Shown here one piece after another: positions 6,256 to 11,544 of a DNA stretch of 11,544 nt. Both the position numbers and the translations under genes were made by a program. The notes below the pieces were generated by a model. The model searched no databases. It was given only the letters and a program-made list of their open reading frames with translations, and was not told the DNA's origin. The stretch is from an uncultured Clostridia bacterium. GTDB lineage: Bacteria; Bacillota; Clostridia; Peptostreptococcales; Acidaminobacteraceae. Location of the stretch: the NCBI GenBank assembly GCA_945950065.1, contig CAMFGQ010000038.1, positions 1 through 11,544 of the forward strand, read 5' to 3'. Positions within the stretch are counted from its first letter, which is position 1; the number at the start of each line of letters is the position of its first letter.

Positions 6256-6825
6256 TTACTCTAAGCCTCCTAATAATTTTCCCAGTTCATTGACACCGGT
6301 GGTCACTGCTTCAGAAGTGATGGTTGCAGCACTAAGGGCTTGCACTTCATTGTCTCCTGCTTGCACTTTATTGACTCCGATTTCTTTGCTCAAGGTTAAA
6401 CCTTGGAACTGATTATAAAACTCTGGAGCAGTGGCATTGTCTCCCAGTCCAGGAGTTTCACTATGTTTACCTACACGTAGTCCAGTTATACTGCCTTCAC
6501 CATCAAAACCAACGATAATTTCTAAGGGTCCACCAAATCCATTGGGGATCACCTTGGCAACATAACCTACCTTCTCTCCACCTTTTAAAGCTGTGAAGAG
6601 TTGATTGAGTATAGGTGCTTGTTCTTTTAGTTTAGCAAGATCTTCATCGCTAAAGGCCTCAAAATCATCGGCCTCGGCAAAGACTTGTTGCATGTTTTCG
6701 AGGTCGGCTTCTTTACGTGCTTCTTCGATAGAGGGCAACGTAGCTTGATTGGTTAAAGCAAGACTTGCTGCTGAAATCGCACTGAAAAGCAAAAGGACCA
6801 AACCTAATTTCATCATTTCTTTCAT
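6256..6825 (-). CDS. rnfG: Rnf complex subunit G, covalent-FMN subunit
   Basis: A 189-residue protein with one N-terminal membrane helix (about 7-25) and an extracytoplasmic FMN-binding domain. The flavin-attachment motif is ALSAATITS (163-171). The usual Ser-Gly-Ala-Thr core reads Ser-Ala-Ala-Thr, and Thr168 is the expected phosphoester-linked residue. GKHSETPGLGD (119-129) is the other conserved block of the FMN-binding fold. Attachment requires an ApbE-type flavin transferase, which is not in this window. Its ATG overlaps the rnfD stop as ATGA, a sign of translational coupling, and GGAGG lies 9 nt upstream. Confidence 0.95.
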   Translation of the reverse strand: MKEMMKLGLVLLLFSAISAASLALTNQATLPSIEEARKEADLENMQQVFAEADDFEAFSDEDLAKLKEQAPILNQLFTALKGGEKVGYVAKVIPNGFGGPLEIIVGFDGEGSITGLRVGKHSETPGLGDNATAPEFYNQFQGLTLSKEIGVNKVQAGDNEVQALSAATITSEAVTTGVNELGKLLGGLE

Positions 6826-7757
6826 TTTTTGGCACCTCCGAATACTTTAGGAGCTGCATAGCGCTCAATCATTGGCGTACATACATTCATCAGGAGAATG
6901 GAGAACATAACTCCTTCTGGATAACCGCCATAGAGACGAATGATGACCGTTAACAGTCCTGCCCCAAAGGCATAGATAATCTTTCCTGTTTTCGAGATAG
7001 GAGAAGATGAATAGTCTGTCAACATATAGAAGCCACCCAGGAACAGACCACCTGATAAGAGGGAATAGAGACTAAACTCTACATCCATTCCACCAAGTAG
7101 GAAGGTCAACACAAAGGTCGTTCCAATATAAATCACTGGAATTTCCCAGTTGATGACTTTGCGCACAATGAGATAGAGTCCACCAGCTAGAAGGGCAAGT
7201 GCACTGGTCTCACCAATGGTTCCTGCAGTCTTACCAATGAAGGAATCCATCATATTGGGTAGGGCTGCCATCTCCCCCGCTTTAATCAAGGCCATGGGTG
7301 TAGCACCTGATACAGCATGAGTCATGGGTTCTAGAAAGACGCTCATCAGTTTGGGATAGGAGATGACAAGGAAGACCCTAGCCGCCATGGCAGGGTTCAT
7401 AAAGTTCTGTCCCAATCCCCCAAAGAGTTGCTTCACAATGACAATGGCAAAAACTGCTCCCACCACTCCAATCCATAGAGGAACTGATGGAGGTAAGTTT
7501 AAAGCTAAGATTAAGCCTGTCACAACAGCACTGAGATCATGAAGGGTCACAGGCTGTTTTCGAATCATTTGAACAAGTGCTTCTGCAATCATGGCAGCCA
7601 CAATGGTGACACCGATTAACAGCGCAGCATGGGTACCATAGTAATAGACACCCAGGATACTAGCAGGAACTAAAGCTAGAATCACATCTCCCATAATCGA
7701 CTTAACAGTTCGCGTCGAGCGAATATGGGGTGATGAGGTTACAATTAAATTTTCCAT
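6822..7757 (-). CDS. rnfD: Rnf complex subunit D, covalent-FMN membrane subunit
   Basis: A 311-residue polytopic membrane protein, NqrB/RnfD family, with about nine or ten helices. It carries the flavinylation motif SGAT (150-153, within HAVSGATPMAL), with Thr153 as the covalent FMN site, and the conserved LFGGLGQNFMNPAMAARVF stretch (111-129). In the complex it helps move electrons and is thought to form part of the ion pathway. It starts 6 nt after the rnfC stop, with an AGGGGA-type site partly inside the end of rnfC, and overlaps rnfG by 4 bp. Confidence 0.95.
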   Translation of the reverse strand: MENLIVTSSPHIRSTRTVKSIMGDVILALVPASILGVYYYGTHAALLIGVTIVAAMIAEALVQMIRKQPVTLHDLSAVVTGLILALNLPPSVPLWIGVVGAVFAIVIVKQLFGGLGQNFMNPAMAARVFLVISYPKLMSVFLEPMTHAVSGATPMALIKAGEMAALPNMMDSFIGKTAGTIGETSALALLAGGLYLIVRKVINWEIPVIYIGTTFVLTFLLGGMDVEFSLYSLLSGGLFLGGFYMLTDYSSSPISKTGKIIYAFGAGLLTVIIRLYGGYPEGVMFSILLMNVCTPMIERYAAPKVFGGAKK

Positions 7758-7763
7758 ATTCCC

Positions 7764-9080
7764 CTACTTTCTTCTCGACTCGAGTATTTTGCGTTTCGCG
7801 ATGCGAATGGAGTGAACCAGTGGTCGCTTGGAAGGACAAATGAAGGAACAACTTCCACATTCGATACAATCCAAGGCACGGTATTCTTCTGCTTTAGCCA
7901 TATGTCCTTTTTCTGCATAGCGAGCAATATAAGCCGGCTGTAAGAAAACAGGACAAATATCAACGCATTTTCCACACTTAATACAAGGGGTTGATTCGGG
8001 GATAAAGGCATCCTCTTGATTTAAAAACAAGAGTCCCGAGGTAGTTTTTGTAGAGGGAATGGTCAGATCAGGAGCTGCTTGCCCCATCATGGGACCACCT
8101 AGAATAAGCTTTTCAAAATCCTCTGCAAGTCCACCAGCACACTGAGCAATATGCTCAATTGTTGTACCATTTTTGATTTGTACATTCATAGGATGCTTAA
8201 TGCCACTTCCTGTCACAGTACAGATTCTTTCAATAAGAGGCATACCTCTTAAAATGTAATCGGCTACTGCCTTTGTTGAAGCCATGTTACTGACCACAAC
8301 GCCCACATCCATGGGTAGTCCACCGCTGGGAACATAACGCTTGGTACAAGCATAGATCAGCTGTTTTTCTGCTCCCTGTGGATATTTTACTTTGAGTGCA
8401 ACGACTTCAATATCACTGTCTTGGCGTGTATGTTCTTCCATTGCTAAAATGGCATCTTGCTTATTGTTTTCAATCCCAATATACACTTTGCTCACACCGA
8501 GACATTTTTTAATCAGTCGTGCACCTTCAACAATTTCACGGCCATGCTCAAGCATCAAGCGATGGTCATTGGTAAGATAAGGTTCACATTCTGCACCATT
8601 GATGATTAAGCTATCAATGGGTTTATTTTCAGGTGGTGATAGTTTTACATGAATTGGAAAACCAGCTCCACCCATACCGACAATTCCTGATTGACCCAAG
8701 AGAGTTCTGATCTCCTCTTCACTTAAGTCTTCACAGGTCCCATGAGGTTTGATGTCCTCATGTAAGGTTTCTTGTCCATCGTTTTCTATCTCAACAAGCA
8801 CTGTATCTGCACCCATAATCCTCTTGTTGAAGATCTTTTTCACTTTACCAGAAACACTGCTGTGAATGTTGGCAGATACAAAACTACCAGCTTGTCCAAT
8901 AAGCTGGCCAACTTTTACTTCGTCTCCTACTTTCACCACTGGTTGGGCAGGAGCTCCTATGTGCTGACGCATCGAAAGAAAAATCCGTTCGGGAGCAGGA
9001 CAAGTCACAATGGGTAACTTCTCAGTTGCCTCTTTTGCATGAGGTACGTGAATTCCCCCACGGAAGGTTAGAACACCCAT
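7764..9080 (-). CDS. rnfC: Rnf complex subunit C, NADH/FMN and [4Fe-4S] subunit
   Basis: The soluble-facing subunit that binds FMN and NAD(H) and carries two [4Fe-4S] clusters. It starts with LTFRGGIHVPHAKEAT (4-19), followed by a biotinyl/lipoyl-like RnfC N domain (about 45-100). The flavin/NAD-binding GMGGAGFP (135-142) and GAECEPYLTNDHRLM (162-176) come next, then an SLBB-type region, then two ferredoxin motifs (Cys366/369/372/376 and Cys405/408/411/415). The ATG at 9080 gives 438 residues and is preceded by AGGAGG with a 4-nt spacer. The open frame extends 36 codons further upstream, to 9188, but those residues are not RnfC-like and would cover the predicted promoter. First gene of rnfCDGEAB. 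Confidence 0.95.
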   Translation of the reverse strand: MGVLTFRGGIHVPHAKEATEKLPIVTCPAPERIFLSMRQHIGAPAQPVVKVGDEVKVGQLIGQAGSFVSANIHSSVSGKVKKIFNKRIMGADTVLVEIENDGQETLHEDIKPHGTCEDLSEEEIRTLLGQSGIVGMGGAGFPIHVKLSPPENKPIDSLIINGAECEPYLTNDHRLMLEHGREIVEGARLIKKCLGVSKVYIGIENNKQDAILAMEEHTRQDSDIEVVALKVKYPQGAEKQLIYACTKRYVPSGGLPMDVGVVVSNMASTKAVADYILRGMPLIERICTVTGSGIKHPMNVQIKNGTTIEHIAQCAGGLAEDFEKLILGGPMMGQAAPDLTIPSTKTTSGLLFLNQEDAFIPESTPCIKCGKCVDICPVFLQPAYIARYAEKGHMAKAEEYRALDCIECGSCSFICPSKRPLVHSIRIAKRKILESRRK

Positions 9081-9137
9081 ACATCCTCCTGTTTCTATAT
9101 CCATTAAGGACAAAAGAATAAAATTACTACACCTAAT

Positions 9138-9166
9138 AATATAAGCCTTAAAGTCATAATTGTCAA
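9138..9166 (-). promoter_or_regulatory. Promoter of the rnf operon
   Basis: On the minus strand TTGACA (9166-9161), a 17-nt spacer and TATATT (9143-9138) form a near-consensus housekeeping promoter, the best in the window. Predicted start near 9131, giving a leader of about 50 nt before rnfC. Confidence 0.8.
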
Positions 9167-9208
9167 AGATAAGGACATTTTCCACCAATGAGATTTATGA
9201 TGTTTATT

Positions 9209-9226
9209 CTGTTAAAAAATGAACTT
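9209..9226. promoter_or_regulatory. Possible Rex-like operator upstream of rnf
   Basis: CTGTTAA-AAAA-TGAACTT matches the Rex consensus TTGTTAA-N4-TTAACAA at 10 of 14 positions, with one good half-site. Rex is the NADH-sensing repressor common in Firmicutes. The site lies about 80-95 nt upstream of the predicted rnf start, further than expected for simple repression, and the local sequence is A/T-rich. Tentative. Confidence 0.25.
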
Positions 9227-9252
9227 ATAGAATGATTTACTATGACTTCCCT

Positions 9253-9900
9253 TTAGCGCGAACACTGATGTAGGGTAATGATTCGATTGTTTACCGTAAT
9301 CATTCCTTCTTCCTTTAACTTTTTCAATTCTCGAAATAGAGATGGACGCTGTACACCTAAATGATCTGCTAGCTGCTTCTTGCTCATAGGAAGTTCAATC
9401 ACACAGGACTGCTGAGCAAGACTTTGTTGCTCGAAGTATTCCAAGAGATTCTCACGTAAGGTTTTATGCATTGCCATGGTAATTTTCACATTGAGTTTTT
9501 GCGAATTATGGGACAGCATGGCTACATAGTCCATCACAAAAGGATAATAGTGCAAAAAGCTAGCCACTGCTTGTCTACTGATATGAAGAACTTTTGTATC
9601 ATCGAGAGCATAAATCGAAAAGGGATAGGCTTTCTTATCCCCAAAAAGCAGATTAGCCCCTAGCATCTGCCCTTTTATGAACTCAAACATGATCATGGTG
9701 GAACCATTTTCTGAAAGCGTATAGGCAGCTAAACTTCCATCTATCACAACATCGAAGCTAATGGATGTCTCTCCTTCATCATAAACCGTTGTTCCCTTGT
9801 AATACTCTTTTACATGGATTTTCCCTTGTTTGATAAACCTTTCTAGCTCTGCTTTAGGTATGCTTGAAAACAATGGAATGGTGTTAATGATCTTCAGCAT
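9253..9900 (-). CDS. Crp/Fnr-family transcriptional regulator
   Basis: A 215-residue regulator with an N-terminal cyclic-nucleotide-binding-type beta-roll (about 10-115), a long dimerisation helix (about 117-155) and a C-terminal winged helix-turn-helix (about 172-205, LPMSKKQLADHLGVQRPSLF then RELKKLKEEGMI). The only cysteines are Cys166 and Cys213, so there is no Fnr-type N-terminal Fe-S cluster. The phosphate-cassette region (GQMLGANLLFGDKKAYPFSI) lacks the Arg-Ser/Thr pair that binds cAMP in Crp, so the effector is unknown. The ATG at 9900 follows AAGGAGG with a good spacer; the longer frame to 9939 would run into the promoter. Divergent from the cupin-permease operon, which is its most likely target, with autoregulation. 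It lies upstream of rnf on the same strand and no clear terminator separates them. Confidence 0.85.
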   Translation of the reverse strand: MLKIINTIPLFSSIPKAELERFIKQGKIHVKEYYKGTTVYDEGETSISFDVVIDGSLAAYTLSENGSTMIMFEFIKGQMLGANLLFGDKKAYPFSIYALDDTKVLHISRQAVASFLHYYPFVMDYVAMLSHNSQKLNVKITMAMHKTLRENLLEYFEQQSLAQQSCVIELPMSKKQLADHLGVQRPSLFRELKKLKEEGMITVNNRIITLHQCSR

Positions 9901-9919
9901 AGAATACCTCCTTGCTGCA

Positions 9920-9948
9920 AGTATAGCGAAAAGAAACATTGGTGTCTA
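9920..9948 (-). promoter_or_regulatory. Promoter of the Crp-like regulator gene
   Basis: On the minus strand TAGACA (9948-9943), a 17-nt spacer and TATACT (9925-9920). Each box differs from consensus at one position. The predicted start is just upstream of the ribosome binding site, so the leader is very short. The -35 box overlaps the dyad at 9932-9947, which would allow autorepression. Confidence 0.6.
9932..9947. promoter_or_regulatory. Candidate operator for the Crp-like regulator
   Basis: AGAAAC-ATTG-GTGTCT is a 6-N4-6 dyad (5 of 6 positions symmetric). Its centre (9939.5) is about 42 nt upstream of the predicted cupin-operon start (about 9982). That is the spacing of class II Crp/Fnr activation sites. 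It also covers part of the regulator's own -35 box. Confidence 0.4.
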
Positions 9949-9969
9949 TTTATTCCTTTCGCCTTTCGC

Positions 9970-9975
9970 TATACT
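9970..9975 (+). promoter_or_regulatory. -10 box of the cupin-permease operon
   Basis: TATACT sits inside the right arm of the inverted repeat. The positions 16-18 nt upstream (around 9946-9953, CTATTTAT) hold no -35 consensus, which fits an activator-dependent promoter. The leader to the cupin start is about 22 nt. Confidence 0.5.
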
Positions 9976-10003
9976 CCTAAACAGAATGAATTTGGAGGTC
10001 AAC

Positions 10004-10312
10004 ATGATTGAACAAGTATTTCAATTAGCAAAAAAGAATGAAAAAGTCATCGAGCGCGTTATCGCCGATGAACATGTCAACTATAACCATATGATTTTGC
10101 CAAAGGGAGAAGGCTTACCAGAACATTTCTCCAACGCAAATGTCTATATGCTCGTCATCACAGGTGAACTAAGCATTGCCTTAGATCACGGTGAAGCACG
10201 GAGTTATGAAGCAGGGAGTCTTTTAAAGATTCCAGAAGGCATCCACATGAATGTGAAGAATCTCAAGGATGAGATTCTCGAACTTACTGTCGTAAAAGTT
10301 CCTGCACCATAA
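10004..10312 (+). CDS. Small cupin-domain protein with degenerate metal motifs
   Basis: A 102-residue single-domain cupin: a short helical N-terminus (1-20) followed by a beta-barrel. Cupin motif 1 is represented by LPEHFSNANVYMLVITGELSI, keeping one His; the second His and the Glu of HxH-x3-4-E are replaced. Motif 2 is GSLLKIPEGIHMNVKN, where the usual metal-His position appears to be Met and the His is shifted by one. Catalysis with a bound metal is therefore doubtful; ligand sensing or a structural role is possible. The ATG at 10004 follows TTTGGAGG with a 5-nt spacer; the longer frame runs back into the regulator gene and promoters. First gene of the operon, with the permease gene starting 14 nt after its stop. 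Confidence 0.8.
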   Translation: MIEQVFQLAKKNEKVIERVIADEHVNYNHMILPKGEGLPEHFSNANVYMLVITGELSIALDHGEARSYEAGSLLKIPEGIHMNVKNLKDEILELTVVKVPAP

Positions 10313-10326
10313 AGGAGGCAACCGTT

Positions 10327-10809
10327 TTGGATATCTTTACACTTATCGTCTGGATTGGAACCTTGCTCTTTTTGGCTCTGTCTCTTAAAAAAGACAAAGC
10401 AAAAACAAAACAGGCTTTGAAGATGGCCTTTTCCATGGGAAGAGGTATGCTAGGTAGCATTCTATCCATCATCTTTGCTATTGGCCTCATCCTGACCATC
10501 TTGCCACCAGAAAGCATTGCAAGCTTTGTCAAAAGCCACTCCGTATTCCTTTCCACTTTAGTAGCAGCACTTTTTGGTACCATCACTTTGGTCCCCGCCT
10601 TTATTGCCTTTCCACTGATCGGAACCTTAATCGGTGCAGGCGTTAGCATTGTTCCATCTGTTTCTTTTCTTACAACCTTAACCATGGTGGGTGTGGTGAC
10701 CTTTCCCTTAGAACAAAAAACTTTTGGCACTAAATTCACTGTGCTCCGAAATGGACTGAGTTTTGTCTTTGCCATGGTGATTGCACTACTGATGGGGGTT
10801 ATTTTATGA
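10327..10809 (+). CDS. Half-size permease subunit, first (DUF318/ArsP_1-like)
   Basis: A 160-residue integral membrane protein with about four or five helices. It is half the size of a standard DUF318-type permease. Residues 82-134 contain LFGTITLVPAFIAFPLIG followed by a Gly/Ser-rich turn and VVTFPL. The same pattern appears at 86-138 of the next protein, so the two are repeat-related halves and probably a heterodimer. The start is TTG at 10327, 8 nt after AAAGGAGG. The 3' end overlaps the next gene as ATGA. Substrate unknown; assignment to the DUF318/ArsP_1 superfamily is by general pattern and is moderate. Confidence 0.65.
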   Translation: MDIFTLIVWIGTLLFLALSLKKDKAKTKQALKMAFSMGRGMLGSILSIIFAIGLILTILPPESIASFVKSHSVFLSTLVAALFGTITLVPAFIAFPLIGTLIGAGVSIVPSVSFLTTLTMVGVVTFPLEQKTFGTKFTVLRNGLSFVFAMVIALLMGVIL

Positions 10810-11522
10810 AACTCGTAGAAAAAATAAAGGGGAATGTTTTCATCGTCCTCCTTCTTATCGGCTACCTAATCCTAACTCTTATTAAACCTGAGCTAGGAAT
10901 GGCCTCCATCAAAAGCAGCGGTTACTTTATCAAAGAAATGCTGATGATTATGCCAGTCATCTTTATCCTGACTGCCCTACTTGATCTTTGGGTTCCAAAA
11001 GAGAAGATTATGGAACTCCTAGGAAAAGAGGCAAAAGCAAAGGGCATCTTCCTTTCTTTTCTTGTTGGGAGTATCTCAGCTGGACCAGTCTATGCAGCTT
11101 TTCCCATGTGTGCCATGCTCCGTAAAAAAGGAGCCTCTGTTGGCAACTGTGTCATCATCCTTAGCTCTTGGGCTGTCATCAAGATTCCCATGCTGGTCAA
11201 TGAAGCTAAATTCCTAGGACCAAGCTTTATGGCTCTTCGTTGGGTACTTACTGTCATCTCCATCCTTCTTTTCTCAGGAATTATGGAAAAAGTCATGAAA
11301 GAAGAGGACTTCCCAGAAATCAGCCTTGATCGAGGACTCATCGTCAATCGTGACGCCTGTATGGGTTGCTCCATTTGTGCCAAGGCCTACCCACAACTCT
11401 TCTATATGATGAACAAAAAAGCATATGTACGTTTAGAGGATGGACTTCAGTTGGATCATGAAAAACTAGAGACCGTACTCAAAACCTGTCCTGTTAATGC
11501 CATATCCTATGGTATGGACTAG
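10806..11522 (+). CDS. Half-size permease subunit, second, with C-terminal [4Fe-4S] ferredoxin domain
   Basis: A 238-residue fusion. Residues 1-165 form a permease half with about four or five membrane helices, including the LVGSISAGPVYAAFPM block (86-101) that matches the first subunit. Residues 178-238 form a single-cluster ferredoxin domain with Cys185-x2-Cys188-x2-Cys191 and Cys228-Pro (CMGCSIC ... TCPVNAI). The position of the fourth cysteine in a CxxCxxCxxxCP motif reads Tyr195, as in monocluster ferredoxins. The domain follows a charged linker after the last helix. By the positive-inside rule it should be cytoplasmic, but this needs a topology prediction. The ATG overlaps the previous stop, giving coupled translation. 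The ferredoxin may sense or deliver electrons to the transporter. The last gene visible, and complete. Confidence 0.75.
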   Translation: MKLVEKIKGNVFIVLLLIGYLILTLIKPELGMASIKSSGYFIKEMLMIMPVIFILTALLDLWVPKEKIMELLGKEAKAKGIFLSFLVGSISAGPVYAAFPMCAMLRKKGASVGNCVIILSSWAVIKIPMLVNEAKFLGPSFMALRWVLTVISILLFSGIMEKVMKEEDFPEISLDRGLIVNRDACMGCSICAKAYPQLFYMMNKKAYVRLEDGLQLDHEKLETVLKTCPVNAISYGMD

Positions 11523-11544
11523 ACAAGTATAAAACTAAATTAGA

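Larger units (their letters stand above)
9920..9975. repeat. Perfect 12-bp inverted repeat spanning the divergent promoters
   Basis: AGTATAGCGAAA (9920-9931) and TTTCGCTATACT (9964-9975) are exact reverse complements separated by 32 nt. Each arm, read outward, is TTTCGC followed by a TATACT -10 box, so the two divergent promoters share an identical 12-bp core. The right arm is preceded by a tandem CCTTTCG repeat (9955-9961, 9962-9968). Confidence 0.85.

Noticed and set aside
9081..9188. A 36-residue N-terminal extension of rnfC in the same open frame
   Set aside because: The residues are unlike RnfC. A near-consensus promoter and a good ribosome binding site lie in this stretch, and the family N-terminus begins at MGVLTFRGG.
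9189..9252. A terminator between the Crp-like gene and rnfC
   Set aside because: There is a T run at 9214-9219 on the minus strand (TTTTTT), but the preceding sequence forms only a very weak stem. Read-through into rnf cannot be excluded.
9937..9944. The 8-mer CATTGGTG is shared with the region upstream of rnfC (9183-9190 on the minus strand), suggesting a common operator
   Set aside because: One shared 8-mer between two short regions is expected by chance about half the time, and the flanking bases do not form the same dyad.
10284..10775. An open frame of 163 codons on the minus strand opposite the first permease gene
   Set aside because: It is a shadow frame of a real membrane protein gene. 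Its composition is not protein-like and its start has no ribosome binding site.

Overview
The window looks like chromosomal DNA from a low-to-moderate GC, anaerobic Firmicute of the clostridial type. The evidence is strong AGGAGG-type ribosome binding sites, TTGACA/TATAAT-type promoters, intrinsic terminators with U tracts, a DUF4364-like regulator, and a complete Rnf operon in the order C-D-G-E-A-B that is usual in clostridia. No species is recognisable. There is no rRNA, tRNA, CRISPR array, insertion sequence or prophage.

Layout. Left block (1-2600): the first codons of an unidentified gene, then hpt (hypoxanthine phosphoribosyltransferase) on the minus strand. Divergent from hpt is a polytopic nucleoside-recognition/Gate membrane protein. 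Convergent with that is a protein that resembles a REP-type (Y1/IS200-like) transposase whose catalytic motif is lost and which carries a C-terminal helix-turn-helix. Middle block (2600-4190): a 42-residue single-pass membrane protein encoded in what would otherwise be a gap, a DUF4364-like winged-helix protein on the plus strand, and a convergent protein of unknown function that looks like a C39-type cysteine peptidase fold. Both convergent pairs overlap by about 10 bp, and in both the plus-strand terminator lies inside the coding region of the minus-strand gene.

Rnf block (4156-9166): rnfCDGEAB on the minus strand, tightly packed, with its own promoter (TTGACA-17-TATATT) and an intrinsic terminator. 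It encodes the membrane ferredoxin:NAD+ oxidoreductase that couples electron flow from reduced ferredoxin to NAD+ with export of Na+ or H+.

Right block (9253-11522): a Crp/Fnr-family regulator lacking an N-terminal Fe-S cysteine cluster. It is divergent from a three-gene operon: a small cupin with degenerate metal motifs, a half-size permease, and a second half-size permease with a C-terminal single-cluster [4Fe-4S] ferredoxin domain. The two permease halves share a recognisable repeat and probably form one heteromeric transporter. The short divergent promoter region has a perfect 12-bp inverted repeat whose two arms each end in a TATACT -10 box. A separate 6-N4-6 dyad is centred near -42 for the cupin operon. 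This ferredoxin-linked split permease beside Rnf is the best candidate here for an undescribed system: a transporter that senses or uses the cellular ferredoxin pool, under a dedicated Crp-like regulator.

Several gene starts were moved from the longest open frame to the codon that follows a clear ribosome binding site (Gate protein, C39-like protein, rnfC, the Crp-like regulator, cupin). Functional statements rest on motif recognition by eye; no searches were run.
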